A DNA stretch of 46,126 nt from ZC4RG35 sp036375695 (GTDB taxonomy: Bacteria; Actinomycetota; Acidimicrobiia; Spongiisociales; ZC4RG35): assembly GCA_036375695.1 (NCBI GenBank), contig DASVBU010000044.1:1-46126 (forward strand), in the 5' to 3' direction. Both the position numbers and the translations under genes were made by a program. Below, in pieces: positions 25,218 to 33,320 of the stretch. The notes under the pieces are model-generated. The model was not told the origin of the DNA. It saw nothing but the letters and a program-made list of their open reading frames with translations, and searched no databases. The stretch's first letter is position 1. Each line of letters opens with the position of its first letter.

Positions 25218-26083
25218 GAGCCGCATACCCCGATCTCTCCGGCCACGTGATCCGGGACGGTGTCGCGCTCGGCTACGAGGTGTTCGGTGATGGCGACCCG
25301 ACCGTGCTGTTGATGCCGACCTGGACCCTCGTCCATTCCCGCTTCTGGAAGATGCAGGTGGCCTATCTGGCGCGCCATTTCCGGGTCATCACCTACGACG
25401 GTCCGGGGAACGGCAGGTCGGACCGGGTGACCGACCCGGCCAGGTATGACCTGTCCTCGTACGTAGCCGACGCGGTGGCGGTCCTCGACGCCTGCGGCGC
25501 GGAGCGGGCCGTGGTCGCCGGCTTGTCCTTGGGCGCCGCCTATTCGGTCGGTCTGGCCGCGTTCCATCCCGATCGGGTGCTGGGCCTGGTCCTGATCGGG
25601 CCCTCCCTGCCCCTGGTGCCGCCCCTTCCCGAAAGGGCCGCGCACCTCGAGGCCAGGTTCGAGCCCCACGTCCCGAACCCGGATGGCTGGGAGAAATACA
25701 ACGTCTCGTACTGGCACGAGAACTACCGGGACTTCGCCGAGTTCTTCTTCTCCCGGTGCTTCGGGGAGCCGCACTCGACCAAGCCGATCGAGGACTGTGT
25801 GGGTTGGGCTCTCGAGACCACACCCGATGTCCTCGAGGCGGAGGCCCGCAAGCCGTTGTGGCCCGGTGATCCGGCCGAACTGGTCGCCGGCGTCGGTTGC
25901 CCGGTCCTCGTGATCCATGGGACGGATGATCGGGTTCAGCCCTTCGCGACGGCCGTCGAGGCCGCCCGTCTCGGCGAAGGCACCCTCCTGGCCATGGAGG
26001 GCTCGGGGCACATTCCCAACGTCAGGGATCCTGTCACGGTCAACCTCGCCATGCGCGCCTTCATCGAGAGGCTGGTGGCGTGA
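25214..26083 (+). CDS. Alpha/beta hydrolase
   Basis: A 289-residue alpha/beta hydrolase. The strand 'VLLMPTWTLVHSRFWKMQ' precedes 'VITYDGPGNGRSD', and the nucleophile elbow GLSLG has Ser105. An acid in 'IHGTDDRVQP' and a His in 'GSGHIPNV' complete the triad. It resembles a group common in actinobacteria, some of which are attached to cyclases. It overlaps both neighbours (ATGA and GTGA), so all three genes are translationally coupled. The substrate is unknown. Confidence 0.92.
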   Translation: MRAAYPDLSGHVIRDGVALGYEVFGDGDPTVLLMPTWTLVHSRFWKMQVAYLARHFRVITYDGPGNGRSDRVTDPARYDLSSYVADAVAVLDACGAERAVVAGLSLGAAYSVGLAAFHPDRVLGLVLIGPSLPLVPPLPERAAHLEARFEPHVPNPDGWEKYNVSYWHENYRDFAEFFFSRCFGEPHSTKPIEDCVGWALETTPDVLEAEARKPLWPGDPAELVAGVGCPVLVIHGTDDRVQPFATAVEAARLGEGTLLAMEGSGHIPNVRDPVTVNLAMRAFIERLVA

Positions 26084-28200
26084 GAGCTGCGCTTCCACAC
26101 ACCGAGGGCGCAGTCACCAGCGACGGTCTCGACATCTTCTATGAGGTGTACGGGGATGGCGACACGACGCTGTTCCTGATCCCGCCGGCGCCGATCACGC
26201 ATTCCCGCATCTGGAAGGCACAGATCCCGTTCCTCGCTCGTCATCACCGCGTGGTCACCTTCGACGCCAGGGGCAACGGCAAATCGGGCCGCACCGCCGA
26301 CCCGGATGCCCATCGCACCGAGGCGAACGTCGGCGACATGCTCGCCGTGCTCGATGCCACGGTCACGGAGCAGGCGGTTCTGATCGCCCACTGTCACACC
26401 AACTGGTGGGCCGTGTCGTTCACCCACGCCCATCGCGAGCGTGTCCTCGGCCTGGTCGCCATCGAGCCCGGTGTGCCCTATCTGGGACGACCCCATCAGC
26501 ATTGGCTCGACACCGCCCCCCGGTGGGGCGAAGCCATAGAGGACCCCCAGGGCTGGGAGCTGTACAACCGCCAGGTCATCGTCGAGCGACACCGTGACTG
26601 GGTGGAGTTCTTCTTCAGGGAGCAACTCGTGGAGCCGCACTCCACGAAGCAGTTGGAGGACGCGGTGGCATGGGCGCTCGAGTCGACGGGCGACGTCCTG
26701 GCGGCTGCGGAAGAGGGGTTCGACATCGGGATCCCGGATCGGGAGACCGTCGTGGACATGTGCCGCTCACTGGGCGTCCCCACCCTCACCATCCACGGCG
26801 AGTTGGACGTCTGTCAGCACGTGGACCGGGGGATCGAGTTCGCCCGACTGACCCGGGGCGACCTGATGGTGATCGAAGGCGCCGGGCACCTGACCCCGGC
26901 CCGTGAGCCGGTGGAGGTGAACATGGCCATCCGCAACTTCGTCGACGAGGTGGCTGGCCGCCCTGCGCCCCACCGCTTCCACCCCCGCGGGATGAGTCGC
27001 CGCAGACGCGCCCTCTATCTCTCGTCACCCATCGGTCTCGGACATGCCCGCCGCGACCTCGCCATCGCCCAGGAGCTGAGGCGGCTCGAGCCCGATCTGG
27101 AGATCGTCTGGCTGGCCCAGGACCCCGTCACCCGAGTGCTGGAGAGCGCGGGGGAGACCATCCACCCGGCGAGCGAGTGGCTGGCGTCGGAGTCGGGTCA
27201 CATCGCCTCCGAGGCCGCCGGCCACGAGCTGCACTGCTTCCAGGCGCTGCGTCGGATGGACGAGATCCTCGTGGCCAACTTCATGATCTTCCAGGAGGTC
27301 GTGGAAGAAGGCCTCTTCGACCTGGTGATCGGTGACGAGGCCTGGGACGTCGACCACTACTGGCACGAGAACCCGGAACTGAAGCGGGGCACCCATGCCT
27401 GGCTCACCGACTTCGTCGGGTTCATCCCTATGCCGGACGGCGGTCCCCACGAGGAGTTCCTCACCACCGACTACAACGCCGAGATGATCGAGCACATCGC
27501 GCGGTACCCCCGTATCCGCGACCGGGCGATCTTCGTCGGCAACCCCGACGACATCTATCCCGGTACCTTCGGGGGCGACCTTCCGAAGATCCGGGACTGG
27601 ACCGAGGAACACTTCGACTTCTCGGGCTACGTCACCGGCTTCGATCCACCGACACCCGCCCAGCAGGAGGAGTGGCGGCACGAGCTCGGCTACGGACCCG
27701 ACGAAAGGGTGTGCATCGTCACCGTCGGCGGCTCGGGAGTCGGCCTCGACCTCCTGGAGAAGGTGATCGCCTCCTTCCCCAAGGCGAAGGAACTGGTCCC
27801 GGAGTTGCGGATGATCGCCGTCGCCGGCCCACGCATCGACCCGGACTCGCTACCCGCACACGATGGGCTCGAGGTGCGGGGATACGTGGACGGGCTGTAC
27901 CGGCATCTCGCCGTCTGTGACGTCGCCGTGGTCCAAGGGGGTCTCACCACCACCATGGAACTCACCGCAGCCCGGCGGCCCTTCCTCTACTTCCCGCTGA
28001 TCAACCACTTCGAGCAGAACTTCCACGTGCGGCATCGGCTCGACCAGTATCGGGCCGGCCGGCACATGGACTACCGGGACACCGACCCCGAGCAGCTCGC
28101 CGAGGCCATGGCCCGGGAGATGGGGCGCAAGGTCGACTACCTCCCGGTCGAGACGGACGGCGCCTCGCGTGCCGCCCGACTCATCGCCGATCTGATCTGA
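26080..28200 (+). CDS. Fusion: alpha/beta hydrolase with Cys nucleophile + UDP-glycosyltransferase-like domain
   Basis: A 706-residue fusion starting at GTG 26080, which overlaps the upstream stop (GTGA). Residues 1-292 are a near relative of the previous protein and align with it without gaps at the start. The elbow GLSLG is AHCHT here, so Ser105 is replaced by Cys105; the acid and His remain ('HGELDVCQH', 'GAGHLTPA'). Residues about 305-706 look like a two-lobed GT-B fold: 'YLSSPIGLGHARRDLAIAQEL' at its start, and 'VAVVQGGLTTTMELTAARRPFLYFPL' plus 'HFEQNFHVRHRL' in the MurG/UGT-like C-terminal lobe. An ATG at 26992 could begin that half separately. Donor and acceptor are unknown. Confidence 0.85.
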   Translation: MRAALPHTEGAVTSDGLDIFYEVYGDGDTTLFLIPPAPITHSRIWKAQIPFLARHHRVVTFDARGNGKSGRTADPDAHRTEANVGDMLAVLDATVTEQAVLIAHCHTNWWAVSFTHAHRERVLGLVAIEPGVPYLGRPHQHWLDTAPRWGEAIEDPQGWELYNRQVIVERHRDWVEFFFREQLVEPHSTKQLEDAVAWALESTGDVLAAAEEGFDIGIPDRETVVDMCRSLGVPTLTIHGELDVCQHVDRGIEFARLTRGDLMVIEGAGHLTPAREPVEVNMAIRNFVDEVAGRPAPHRFHPRGMSRRRRALYLSSPIGLGHARRDLAIAQELRRLEPDLEIVWLAQDPVTRVLESAGETIHPASEWLASESGHIASEAAGHELHCFQALRRMDEILVANFMIFQEVVEEGLFDLVIGDEAWDVDHYWHENPELKRGTHAWLTDFVGFIPMPDGGPHEEFLTTDYNAEMIEHIARYPRIRDRAIFVGNPDDIYPGTFGGDLPKIRDWTEEHFDFSGYVTGFDPPTPAQQEEWRHELGYGPDERVCIVTVGGSGVGLDLLEKVIASFPKAKELVPELRMIAVAGPRIDPDSLPAHDGLEVRGYVDGLYRHLAVCDVAVVQGGLTTTMELTAARRPFLYFPLINHFEQNFHVRHRLDQYRAGRHMDYRDTDPEQLAEAMAREMGRKVDYLPVETDGASRAARLIADLI

Positions 28201-28248
28201 CCGAAGACGAAAGGAGAACCGAATCGACCCACATCTGCCACTTGTTGA

Positions 28249-28262
28249 TCGAACGACCGAAC
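28249..28262. promoter_or_regulatory. Second TetR operator half before osmC
   Basis: TCGAACGACCGAAC repeats the central spacer and right arm of the operator at 24593-24612 exactly (14 bases), with a degenerate left arm. It ends 26 bases before the osmC ATG. No -35 or -10 was assigned with confidence. Confidence 0.65.
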
Positions 28263-28288
28263 GAATCTGTGCGAGAGAGGAGAATGAC

Positions 28289-28852
28289 ATGACCACAGAG
28301 ACCAGCGGCCGAAACGGTGTCAACGTCGATGGTCTGTTCGCCGCCCTGGATGCGGTGAGACAGGCGCCGGAGGCGGCCAGGTTCCAGTTCCGCGCCACCA
28401 ACGAGTGGATCCGGGGGACCAACAGCCGGAGCACGATCCACGGCTTCTACGGGCTCGGCGGTGAGCAGACCCACCTGGAGAGCTTCCAGTACGAGGCCGA
28501 CCATCCCGAGCAACTGATCGGGAAGGACGCCGCGCCCACGCCAATCGAGTTCCTGCTCCACGCCCTCGCTTCCTGCATCACGGCGGGTATCGGGAACATC
28601 GCCTCGGCCCGGGGCATCGAGCTGACCAGGGTCGGCTCTTCGGTGCGTGGGGACATCGACCTGATGGGGCTTCTCGGGCTCGACGAGACCGTCCGGAACG
28701 GGTACACGGGCATCGAGATCGACATCATCATCGAGGGTGGCGCCGACGCCGAGACCCTGCGAAAGGTGGTGGAGCGCTCGATCGCCCGGTCCGCCGTCTA
28801 CGACGTGCTCACCAACGGGACCCCGGTCACCGTCAACGTCGACGTCGCCTGA
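28289..28852 (+). CDS. OsmC family protein lacking the second Cys
   Basis: The 187-residue protein has the OsmC pattern 'APTPIEFLLHALASCITAGIGNIA', with the peroxidatic Cys at residue 96. The second Cys expected in the later helix is absent: 'RSIARSAVYDVLTNGTPV' has Ala there. Classical OsmC peroxidases need both. This may bind or reduce a different substrate, or work with a partner thiol. GAGAGGAG lies before the ATG. The TetR operator half is just upstream and the FAD enzyme follows, so the two form an operon. Confidence 0.9.
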   Translation: MTTETSGRNGVNVDGLFAALDAVRQAPEAARFQFRATNEWIRGTNSRSTIHGFYGLGGEQTHLESFQYEADHPEQLIGKDAAPTPIEFLLHALASCITAGIGNIASARGIELTRVGSSVRGDIDLMGLLGLDETVRNGYTGIEIDIIIEGGADAETLRKVVERSIARSAVYDVLTNGTPVTVNVDVA

Positions 28853-28871
28853 AGGGAGGGTGAGGAGCGTC

Positions 28872-30047
28872 ATGAGCCGTGACATGGATGTGGTGGTGGT
28901 CGGAGCTCGCGTCGCCGGAGCGTCCGCGGCCATGCTCCTCGCCCGCCAGGGCCATCGGGTGCTCGTGCTCGATCGAGCCTCCCTTCCGTCGGACACCGTC
29001 TCCACCCACGCCATCCTCCGAAGCGGGGTGCTGCAGTTGCGCCGGTGGGGTCTCCTCGACCGTGTGGTCGAAGCGGGGACCCCTCCGGTGCGGAACGTCA
29101 CCCTCGGATTCGGAGACGAGCGGATCGCCTTCGAGATCCGCCCCGAGAACGGGGTCGATTTCCTGTTGGCGCCCCGACGCCTGCTCCTGGACCAGATCAT
29201 CCTCGATGCCGCAGTCGACGCCGGTGCCTCGTTCCGGGGCGGGACCCGGGTCGTCGACCTGATCCAGGATCGTCGGGGCTGTGTCCACGGAGTCCTGGTC
29301 GAGGGCGACGATGGATCGGTGGAGCCCGTCACCGCCCGGATGGTGGTGGGCGCCGACGGCGTCTGGTCCCGGACCGCGGGCCTCGTCGATGCCGTGACCC
29401 AGCGCAGCCATCGGCCCACCAATGCCGTCCACTACGCGTACTACCGCGACGTCGCGGTGGACGGCTTCTGGTTCCAGTTCACTCCCGGGGTCAACGCCGG
29501 GATCATCCCGACCAACGACGGTCTCGCCTGCGTCTTCGTGGGCAGGGATCGCACAGTGCTCTCCCGTTTCAAGGACGACCCGGAGACGGAGTTCGAGCGA
29601 TTGCTCGCGGCGGGTGGAAGCGACCTGGTGGCAGCGGTGCGGGCGGGGCGGCGGATGACGCCGTTCCGCGGGACACCGGGCCTCCCCGGCTTCCTGCGCC
29701 GGCCCTGGGGACGGGGGTGGGCCCTCGTGGGAGACGCCGGGTACACGAAGGACCCCATCTCCGCCCATGGGATCAGCGACGCCCTCCGCGATGCGGAACT
29801 GTGCGCCCGCGCCGTCGACACCGCCCTCACCGACCCCAGGGAGTCGGAGACCGCGCTGCGGGCATACGAGGAGCAACGCAACGCGTTGTCGAACCGGATG
29901 TTCACCGAGTCCGCCGCCCTGGCCTCCTACCGCTGGGACGCCTCCGAGGCCTCCACCCGGATGCGCGGCATCAGTGAATCCGTCCGCGAGGAGTGTTCCT
30001 TCCTCGAGTCGCTCCCCGCCTGGGAGCCGGTGTCGTCGGCTGCCTGA
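28872..30047 (+). CDS. FAD-dependent oxidoreductase (geranylgeranyl reductase/PHBH-like)
   Basis: The 391-residue protein has the Rossmann nucleotide site 'VVVVGARVAGASAAMLLARQGH' at the N-terminus. The second FAD motif 'GWALVGDAGYTKDPISAHGISDAL' (about residues 280-303) identifies the group 3 flavin monooxygenase/reductase superfamily. Substrate specificity is not readable. GAGGAG precedes the ATG 28872, 19 bases after osmC. The longer frame opening at 28737 overlaps osmC and is rejected. It may hydroxylate or reduce the compound handled by the neighbouring hydrolases and glycosyltransferase. Confidence 0.9.
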   Translation: MSRDMDVVVVGARVAGASAAMLLARQGHRVLVLDRASLPSDTVSTHAILRSGVLQLRRWGLLDRVVEAGTPPVRNVTLGFGDERIAFEIRPENGVDFLLAPRRLLLDQIILDAAVDAGASFRGGTRVVDLIQDRRGCVHGVLVEGDDGSVEPVTARMVVGADGVWSRTAGLVDAVTQRSHRPTNAVHYAYYRDVAVDGFWFQFTPGVNAGIIPTNDGLACVFVGRDRTVLSRFKDDPETEFERLLAAGGSDLVAAVRAGRRMTPFRGTPGLPGFLRRPWGRGWALVGDAGYTKDPISAHGISDALRDAELCARAVDTALTDPRESETALRAYEEQRNALSNRMFTESAALASYRWDASEASTRMRGISESVREECSFLESLPAWEPVSSAA

Positions 30048-30063
30048 CCGTGTGATCCACCGG

Positions 30064-30492
30064 TCAGCTCTCTCCGACCGGCTCGATGAAGACGATGGGG
30101 ATGACCCGGTCGGTCCTGGTCTGATAGTCGGCGTACGGCTTGTAGACCGCGACGGCCCGGGGCCACCAGACGGCTCGCTCGTCGGGATCGGCGGTGCGAG
30201 CGCGGCCCACCCACTTGCCCTCCGGGGTCTCCACCTCGACGACCGGGTCGGCCAAGAGGTTCTTGTACCAGTCGGGTGGATCCGGGCGACCGGCATATGA
30301 CGCCACCACGACGACCCGGTCTTCGTCACGGAGGTAGATGAGGGGCACCGTGTGCTTCGCCCCGCTCTTCCGGCCGGTCGTGGTGAGGAGGAGGATGTCG
30401 GCGTTGACGAAGCGCCTTCCTAGGCGTCCTCCGGTGGCGCGGTACAACGCTCGGTGCCAGCGGGACCAGCGTCTCACCATCCCGGGATTCAT
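30064..30492 (-). CDS. Deazaflavin (F420)-dependent nitroreductase, Ddn family
   Basis: A 142-residue member of the Ddn family: 'LLLTTTGRKSGAKHTVPLIYLRDEDRVVVVASYAG' (about residues 34-68, given in part) followed by 'DWYKNLLADPVVEVE'. These enzymes use F420H2 to reduce quinones or nitro compounds at the membrane. It converges on the FAD gene with 16 bases between stops. ATG 30492 has TAGACA (minus, 30500-30505) seven bases upstream and no ribosome site, so it is leaderless. Confidence 0.92.
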   Translation of the reverse strand: MNPGMVRRWSRWHRALYRATGGRLGRRFVNADILLLTTTGRKSGAKHTVPLIYLRDEDRVVVVASYAGRPDPPDWYKNLLADPVVEVETPEGKWVGRARTADPDERAVWWPRAVAVYKPYADYQTRTDRVIPIVFIEPVGES

Positions 30493-30499
30493 GGCGATC

Positions 30500-30505
30500 T
30501 GTCTA
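30500..30505 (-). promoter_or_regulatory. -10-like TAGACA for the Ddn gene
   Basis: TAGACA on the minus strand lies seven bases before the ATG at 30492. The same hexamer and spacing occur before the DUF1697 gene at 39808. Confidence 0.45.
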
Positions 30506-30567
30506 GCACCCTGACAACCACCGGGACATCACGTAGAGTCGGCCACCCCCGACAGCGAGGAGAAGCT

Positions 30568-30753
30568 ATGGGGATCGGTGACTGGTTCAAGAAGGCCAAG
30601 AACATGGCCGCCGAGAACGCAGATGCGGTGAAGGACGGCATCGAGAAGACCGGTGACTTCATCGACGACAAGACCGGCGGGAAGTACGCCGAACACGTGG
30701 ACAAGGGCCAGGAGGCCGCGTCCGACTTCGTCGACAACCTCGACGACGAATAG
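30568..30753 (+). CDS. MT0933-like (Rv0909-type) antitoxin protein
   Basis: The 61-residue protein MGIGDWFKKAKNMAAENADAVK, with 'GDFIDDKTGGKYAEHVDKGQ' and an acidic end, matches the MT0933-like antitoxin family. In Mycobacterium tuberculosis the relative Rv0909 pairs with Rv0910, an SRPBCC protein; no such partner follows here. GAGGAG is positioned well before the ATG. It could be an orphan, or the family may have other roles. An unrelated small conserved protein gene follows 11 bases later. Confidence 0.85.
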   Translation: MGIGDWFKKAKNMAAENADAVKDGIEKTGDFIDDKTGGKYAEHVDKGQEAASDFVDNLDDE

Positions 30754-30772
30754 GCGCCCCGTTTTTGGGCGC
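30754..30772 (+). terminator. Weak 6-bp hairpin with T-rich loop after the antitoxin gene
   Basis: GCGCCC (30754-30759) pairs with GGGCGC (30767-30772), with CGTTTTT in the loop. It directly follows the antitoxin stop. It also covers the TTG start proposed for the next small gene, so it might reduce its translation. Confidence 0.35.
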
Positions 30773-30968
30773 GCCGTCGGGCTTCGCATTCGAGAGCCGT
30801 AAATCCGGCGAGGTGGTGATCACCCATCACGGCCGGATCGCCGCCACCCTCAGAGGCGACAAGGCGGTCAAGTTCCGCGCCAGCGCGGCTTTGCTCGACC
30901 ATGGCGCCCTCCAACTCCTGATGGCCCGCCTCACCGGCAACTACAAGCGCGGCGACGAGCGGCGCTAG
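30765..30968 (+). CDS. Small conserved hypothetical protein ending in TGNYKRG
   Basis: A 67-residue protein: 'FAFESRKSGEVVITHHGRIAATLRG', then 'LLMARLTGNYKRGDERR'. This beginning and ending are characteristic of a small, widely distributed actinobacterial family of unknown function, by recollection of its pattern. The start is a TTG with no ribosome site, inside a hairpin loop, so a start further on or coupling from the antitoxin gene is possible. Its stop TAG overlaps by a few bases the stop of the convergent UvrA-like gene. Confidence 0.6.
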   Translation: MGAPSGFAFESRKSGEVVITHHGRIAATLRGDKAVKFRASAALLDHGALQLLMARLTGNYKRGDERR

Positions 30969-33307
30969 GCGCCGACGTACTCCGCCAGGTGCTCACCCGT
31001 GAGGGTGGAACGCGCCGCGACCAGGTCCGCCGGGGTCCCCTCGAAGACGACGCGGCCACCCTCGTGACCTGCACCGGGGCCCATGTCGATGATCCAGTCG
31101 GCATGGGCCATCACCGCCAGGTTGTGCTCGATCACGATCACCGACTTCCCGGAGTCGACCAATCGGTCGAGCAGCCCGAGCAGTTGCTCCACGTCGGCGA
31201 GATGGAGACCGGTGGTGGGCTCGTCGAGCACATAGACCCCGCCCTTCTCCGCCATGTGGATGGCGAGCTTGAGACGCTGCCGCTCACCACCCGAAAGGGT
31301 GGTCAGTGGCTGGCCGAGACTGATGTAACCGAGCCCGACGTCGACGAGCCGCTCCAGGATCGCCAATGCCGCCGGGACCTTGGAGTCGGGGGCGCCGAAG
31401 AAGCCGGCGGCCTCGCTCGCCGGCATGTTGAGCACTTCGTCGATGTTCCGACCGCCGAACCGGTACTCGAGCACCTCGGGGCGGAACCTCTTCCCCTCGC
31501 ACTCCTCGCATGTGGTGGCGACGACGTCCATGAAGCCGAGCTCGGTGAACACGACTCCGGCACCGTTGCACATCGGGCAGGCGCCTTCGGAGTTGGGGCT
31601 GAACATCGCCGGCTTGACATCGTTGGCCTTGGCGAACGCCTTCCGGATCGGCTCCAGCATTCCCGTGTAGGTGGCGGGGTTGGATCGCCGTGATCCCCGG
31701 ATGGGGGTCTGGTCGACGACCACCACCCCCGCGTCCCTCGGGATGGAGGAATGGATGAGAGAGCTCTTCCCGGAGCCGGCGACCCCGGTCACGACGCAGA
31801 GGACACCGAGGGGGATGTCGACGTCGACGTCCTGGAGGTTGTGCTCGTTGGCGCCGCGCACCTCGATGTGGCCCGTCGCCTGACGGAATTCCGTCTTGAG
31901 CCCGACCCGATCGTCCAGGTGCTTCCCGGTGAGGGTCCCGGCGGCCCGCAACTCGTCCACGGTCCCCTCGAACACCACCTGGCCCCCCGACGACCCGGCA
32001 CCGGGGCCCATGTCGACGACGTGGTCGGCGATGGCGATGGTGTCGGGCTCGTGCTCTACCACCAGGACCGTGTTCCCCTTGTCCCGGAGCCGGATCAGGA
32101 GCTCGTTCATCCGACCGATGTCGTGGGGATGCAGGCCGACCGTGGGCTCGTCGAAGACATATGTCACGTCGGTCAGGGAGGAGCCGAGATGACGGATCAT
32201 CTTGGTCCGCTGCGCCTCGCCGCCGGAGAGGGTCCCCGACGGGCGGTCCAACGACAGATATCCCAGACCGATCTCCACGAAGGAGTCGAGGAGATGTTGC
32301 AGGTTGGCCAGCAGCGGGCCCGCAGAGGGGAGATCGAGTGTGCGGATCCACTCGGCCAGGTCGGTGATCTGCATGGCGCAGACCTCGGCGATGTTGAGAC
32401 CGGCGATTCGGGACGACCTGGCAGTCTCGTTGAGCCGGGTTCCCTCGCAGTCCGGGCAGGGGAGGAACGTGACCGCTCGGTCCACGAAGGCCCGAACATG
32501 GGGTTGGAGGGCATCAGGGTCCTTGGAGAGGATCGACTTCTGCAGCTTGACGACCAGGCCCTCGTAGCTGACGTTGACTCCGGCGACCTTGAGCCTGGTC
32601 GTTTCCCGGTAGAGGAAGTCGTGCAGCTCGGTCGTGGTGAACTCGCGGATCGGCTTGTCCGGGTCGACGAACCCCGACTCCATGTAGATCCGCACGGGCC
32701 AGCCACCCGAGGTGTACCCGGGAACGGTGATGGCGCCCTCGGCCAATGACTTGTCCTCGTCGTAGAGCTGGGTGACGTCGATGTCCTTGATCGACCCGGT
32801 CCCGTCGCAACGCGGGCACATCCCCCCGAGGACGTCGAATGCGACCTCCTCCTCTTCCCGGTTGCCCACCTGTCGGGTCCCACTGGCCCGGACCGAGGGC
32901 ACGTTGAAGGAGAACGCCGTCGGCGGCCCGATGTGCGGGTCCCCGAACCGGCTGAAGAGGATCCTGAGCAGGGCGTTGGCGTCGGTGACCGTGCCGACCG
33001 TCGACCTGACGTTGGGCGCCATGCGCTCCTGGTCGACGATGATCGCCGTGGTCAGACCCTCGAGCAGGTCGACGTCGGGGCGAGCCTGGGTCGGCATGAA
33101 ACCCTGGATGAACGCGCTGTAGGTCTCGTTGATGAGACGCCGGGACTCGGCGGCGATGGTGTCGAACACGAGGCTGCTCTTCCCCGACCCGGACACACCG
33201 GTGAAGACCGTCAGCCTCCGCTTGGGCAGGGAGATGCTGACGTCCTTGAGGTTGTTCTCCCGGGCGCCGTGGACCCGGATCTGGTCGTGGCTGTCTGCGG
33301 GATGCAT
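30965..33307 (-). CDS. UvrA-like excinuclease/ABC ATPase paralogue
   Basis: A 780-residue UvrA-type protein, clearly shorter than UvrA (about 950). It has two ABC modules: Walker A GVSGSGKSSL at 37-46, a first signature LSGGEAQRTKM, Walker A2 GVAGSGKSSL and a second LSGGERQRLKL. Zinc fingers are seen as 'CPRCDGTG' with 'CPDCEG' and 'CPMCNGAG' with 'CEECEGKRF'. This matches the UvrA2/DrrC-like class, linked to DNA repair or to resistance to DNA-binding drugs. It begins 13 bases after the TOPRIM gene stop. The frame extends to 33511, but ATG 33307 after AAGGTG is the start. Confidence 0.92.
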   Translation of the reverse strand: MHPADSHDQIRVHGARENNLKDVSISLPKRRLTVFTGVSGSGKSSLVFDTIAAESRRLINETYSAFIQGFMPTQARPDVDLLEGLTTAIIVDQERMAPNVRSTVGTVTDANALLRILFSRFGDPHIGPPTAFSFNVPSVRASGTRQVGNREEEEVAFDVLGGMCPRCDGTGSIKDIDVTQLYDEDKSLAEGAITVPGYTSGGWPVRIYMESGFVDPDKPIREFTTTELHDFLYRETTRLKVAGVNVSYEGLVVKLQKSILSKDPDALQPHVRAFVDRAVTFLPCPDCEGTRLNETARSSRIAGLNIAEVCAMQITDLAEWIRTLDLPSAGPLLANLQHLLDSFVEIGLGYLSLDRPSGTLSGGEAQRTKMIRHLGSSLTDVTYVFDEPTVGLHPHDIGRMNELLIRLRDKGNTVLVVEHEPDTIAIADHVVDMGPGAGSSGGQVVFEGTVDELRAAGTLTGKHLDDRVGLKTEFRQATGHIEVRGANEHNLQDVDVDIPLGVLCVVTGVAGSGKSSLIHSSIPRDAGVVVVDQTPIRGSRRSNPATYTGMLEPIRKAFAKANDVKPAMFSPNSEGACPMCNGAGVVFTELGFMDVVATTCEECEGKRFRPEVLEYRFGGRNIDEVLNMPASEAAGFFGAPDSKVPAALAILERLVDVGLGYISLGQPLTTLSGGERQRLKLAIHMAEKGGVYVLDEPTTGLHLADVEQLLGLLDRLVDSGKSVIVIEHNLAVMAHADWIIDMGPGAGHEGGRVVFEGTPADLVAARSTLTGEHLAEYVGA

Positions 33308-33320
33308 GGGGCCGGGCACC

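Noticed and set aside
30045..30066. 6-bp hairpin spanning the stops of the FAD and Ddn genes
   Set aside because: The stem is short and covers both stop codons. This is expected by chance at this GC content.
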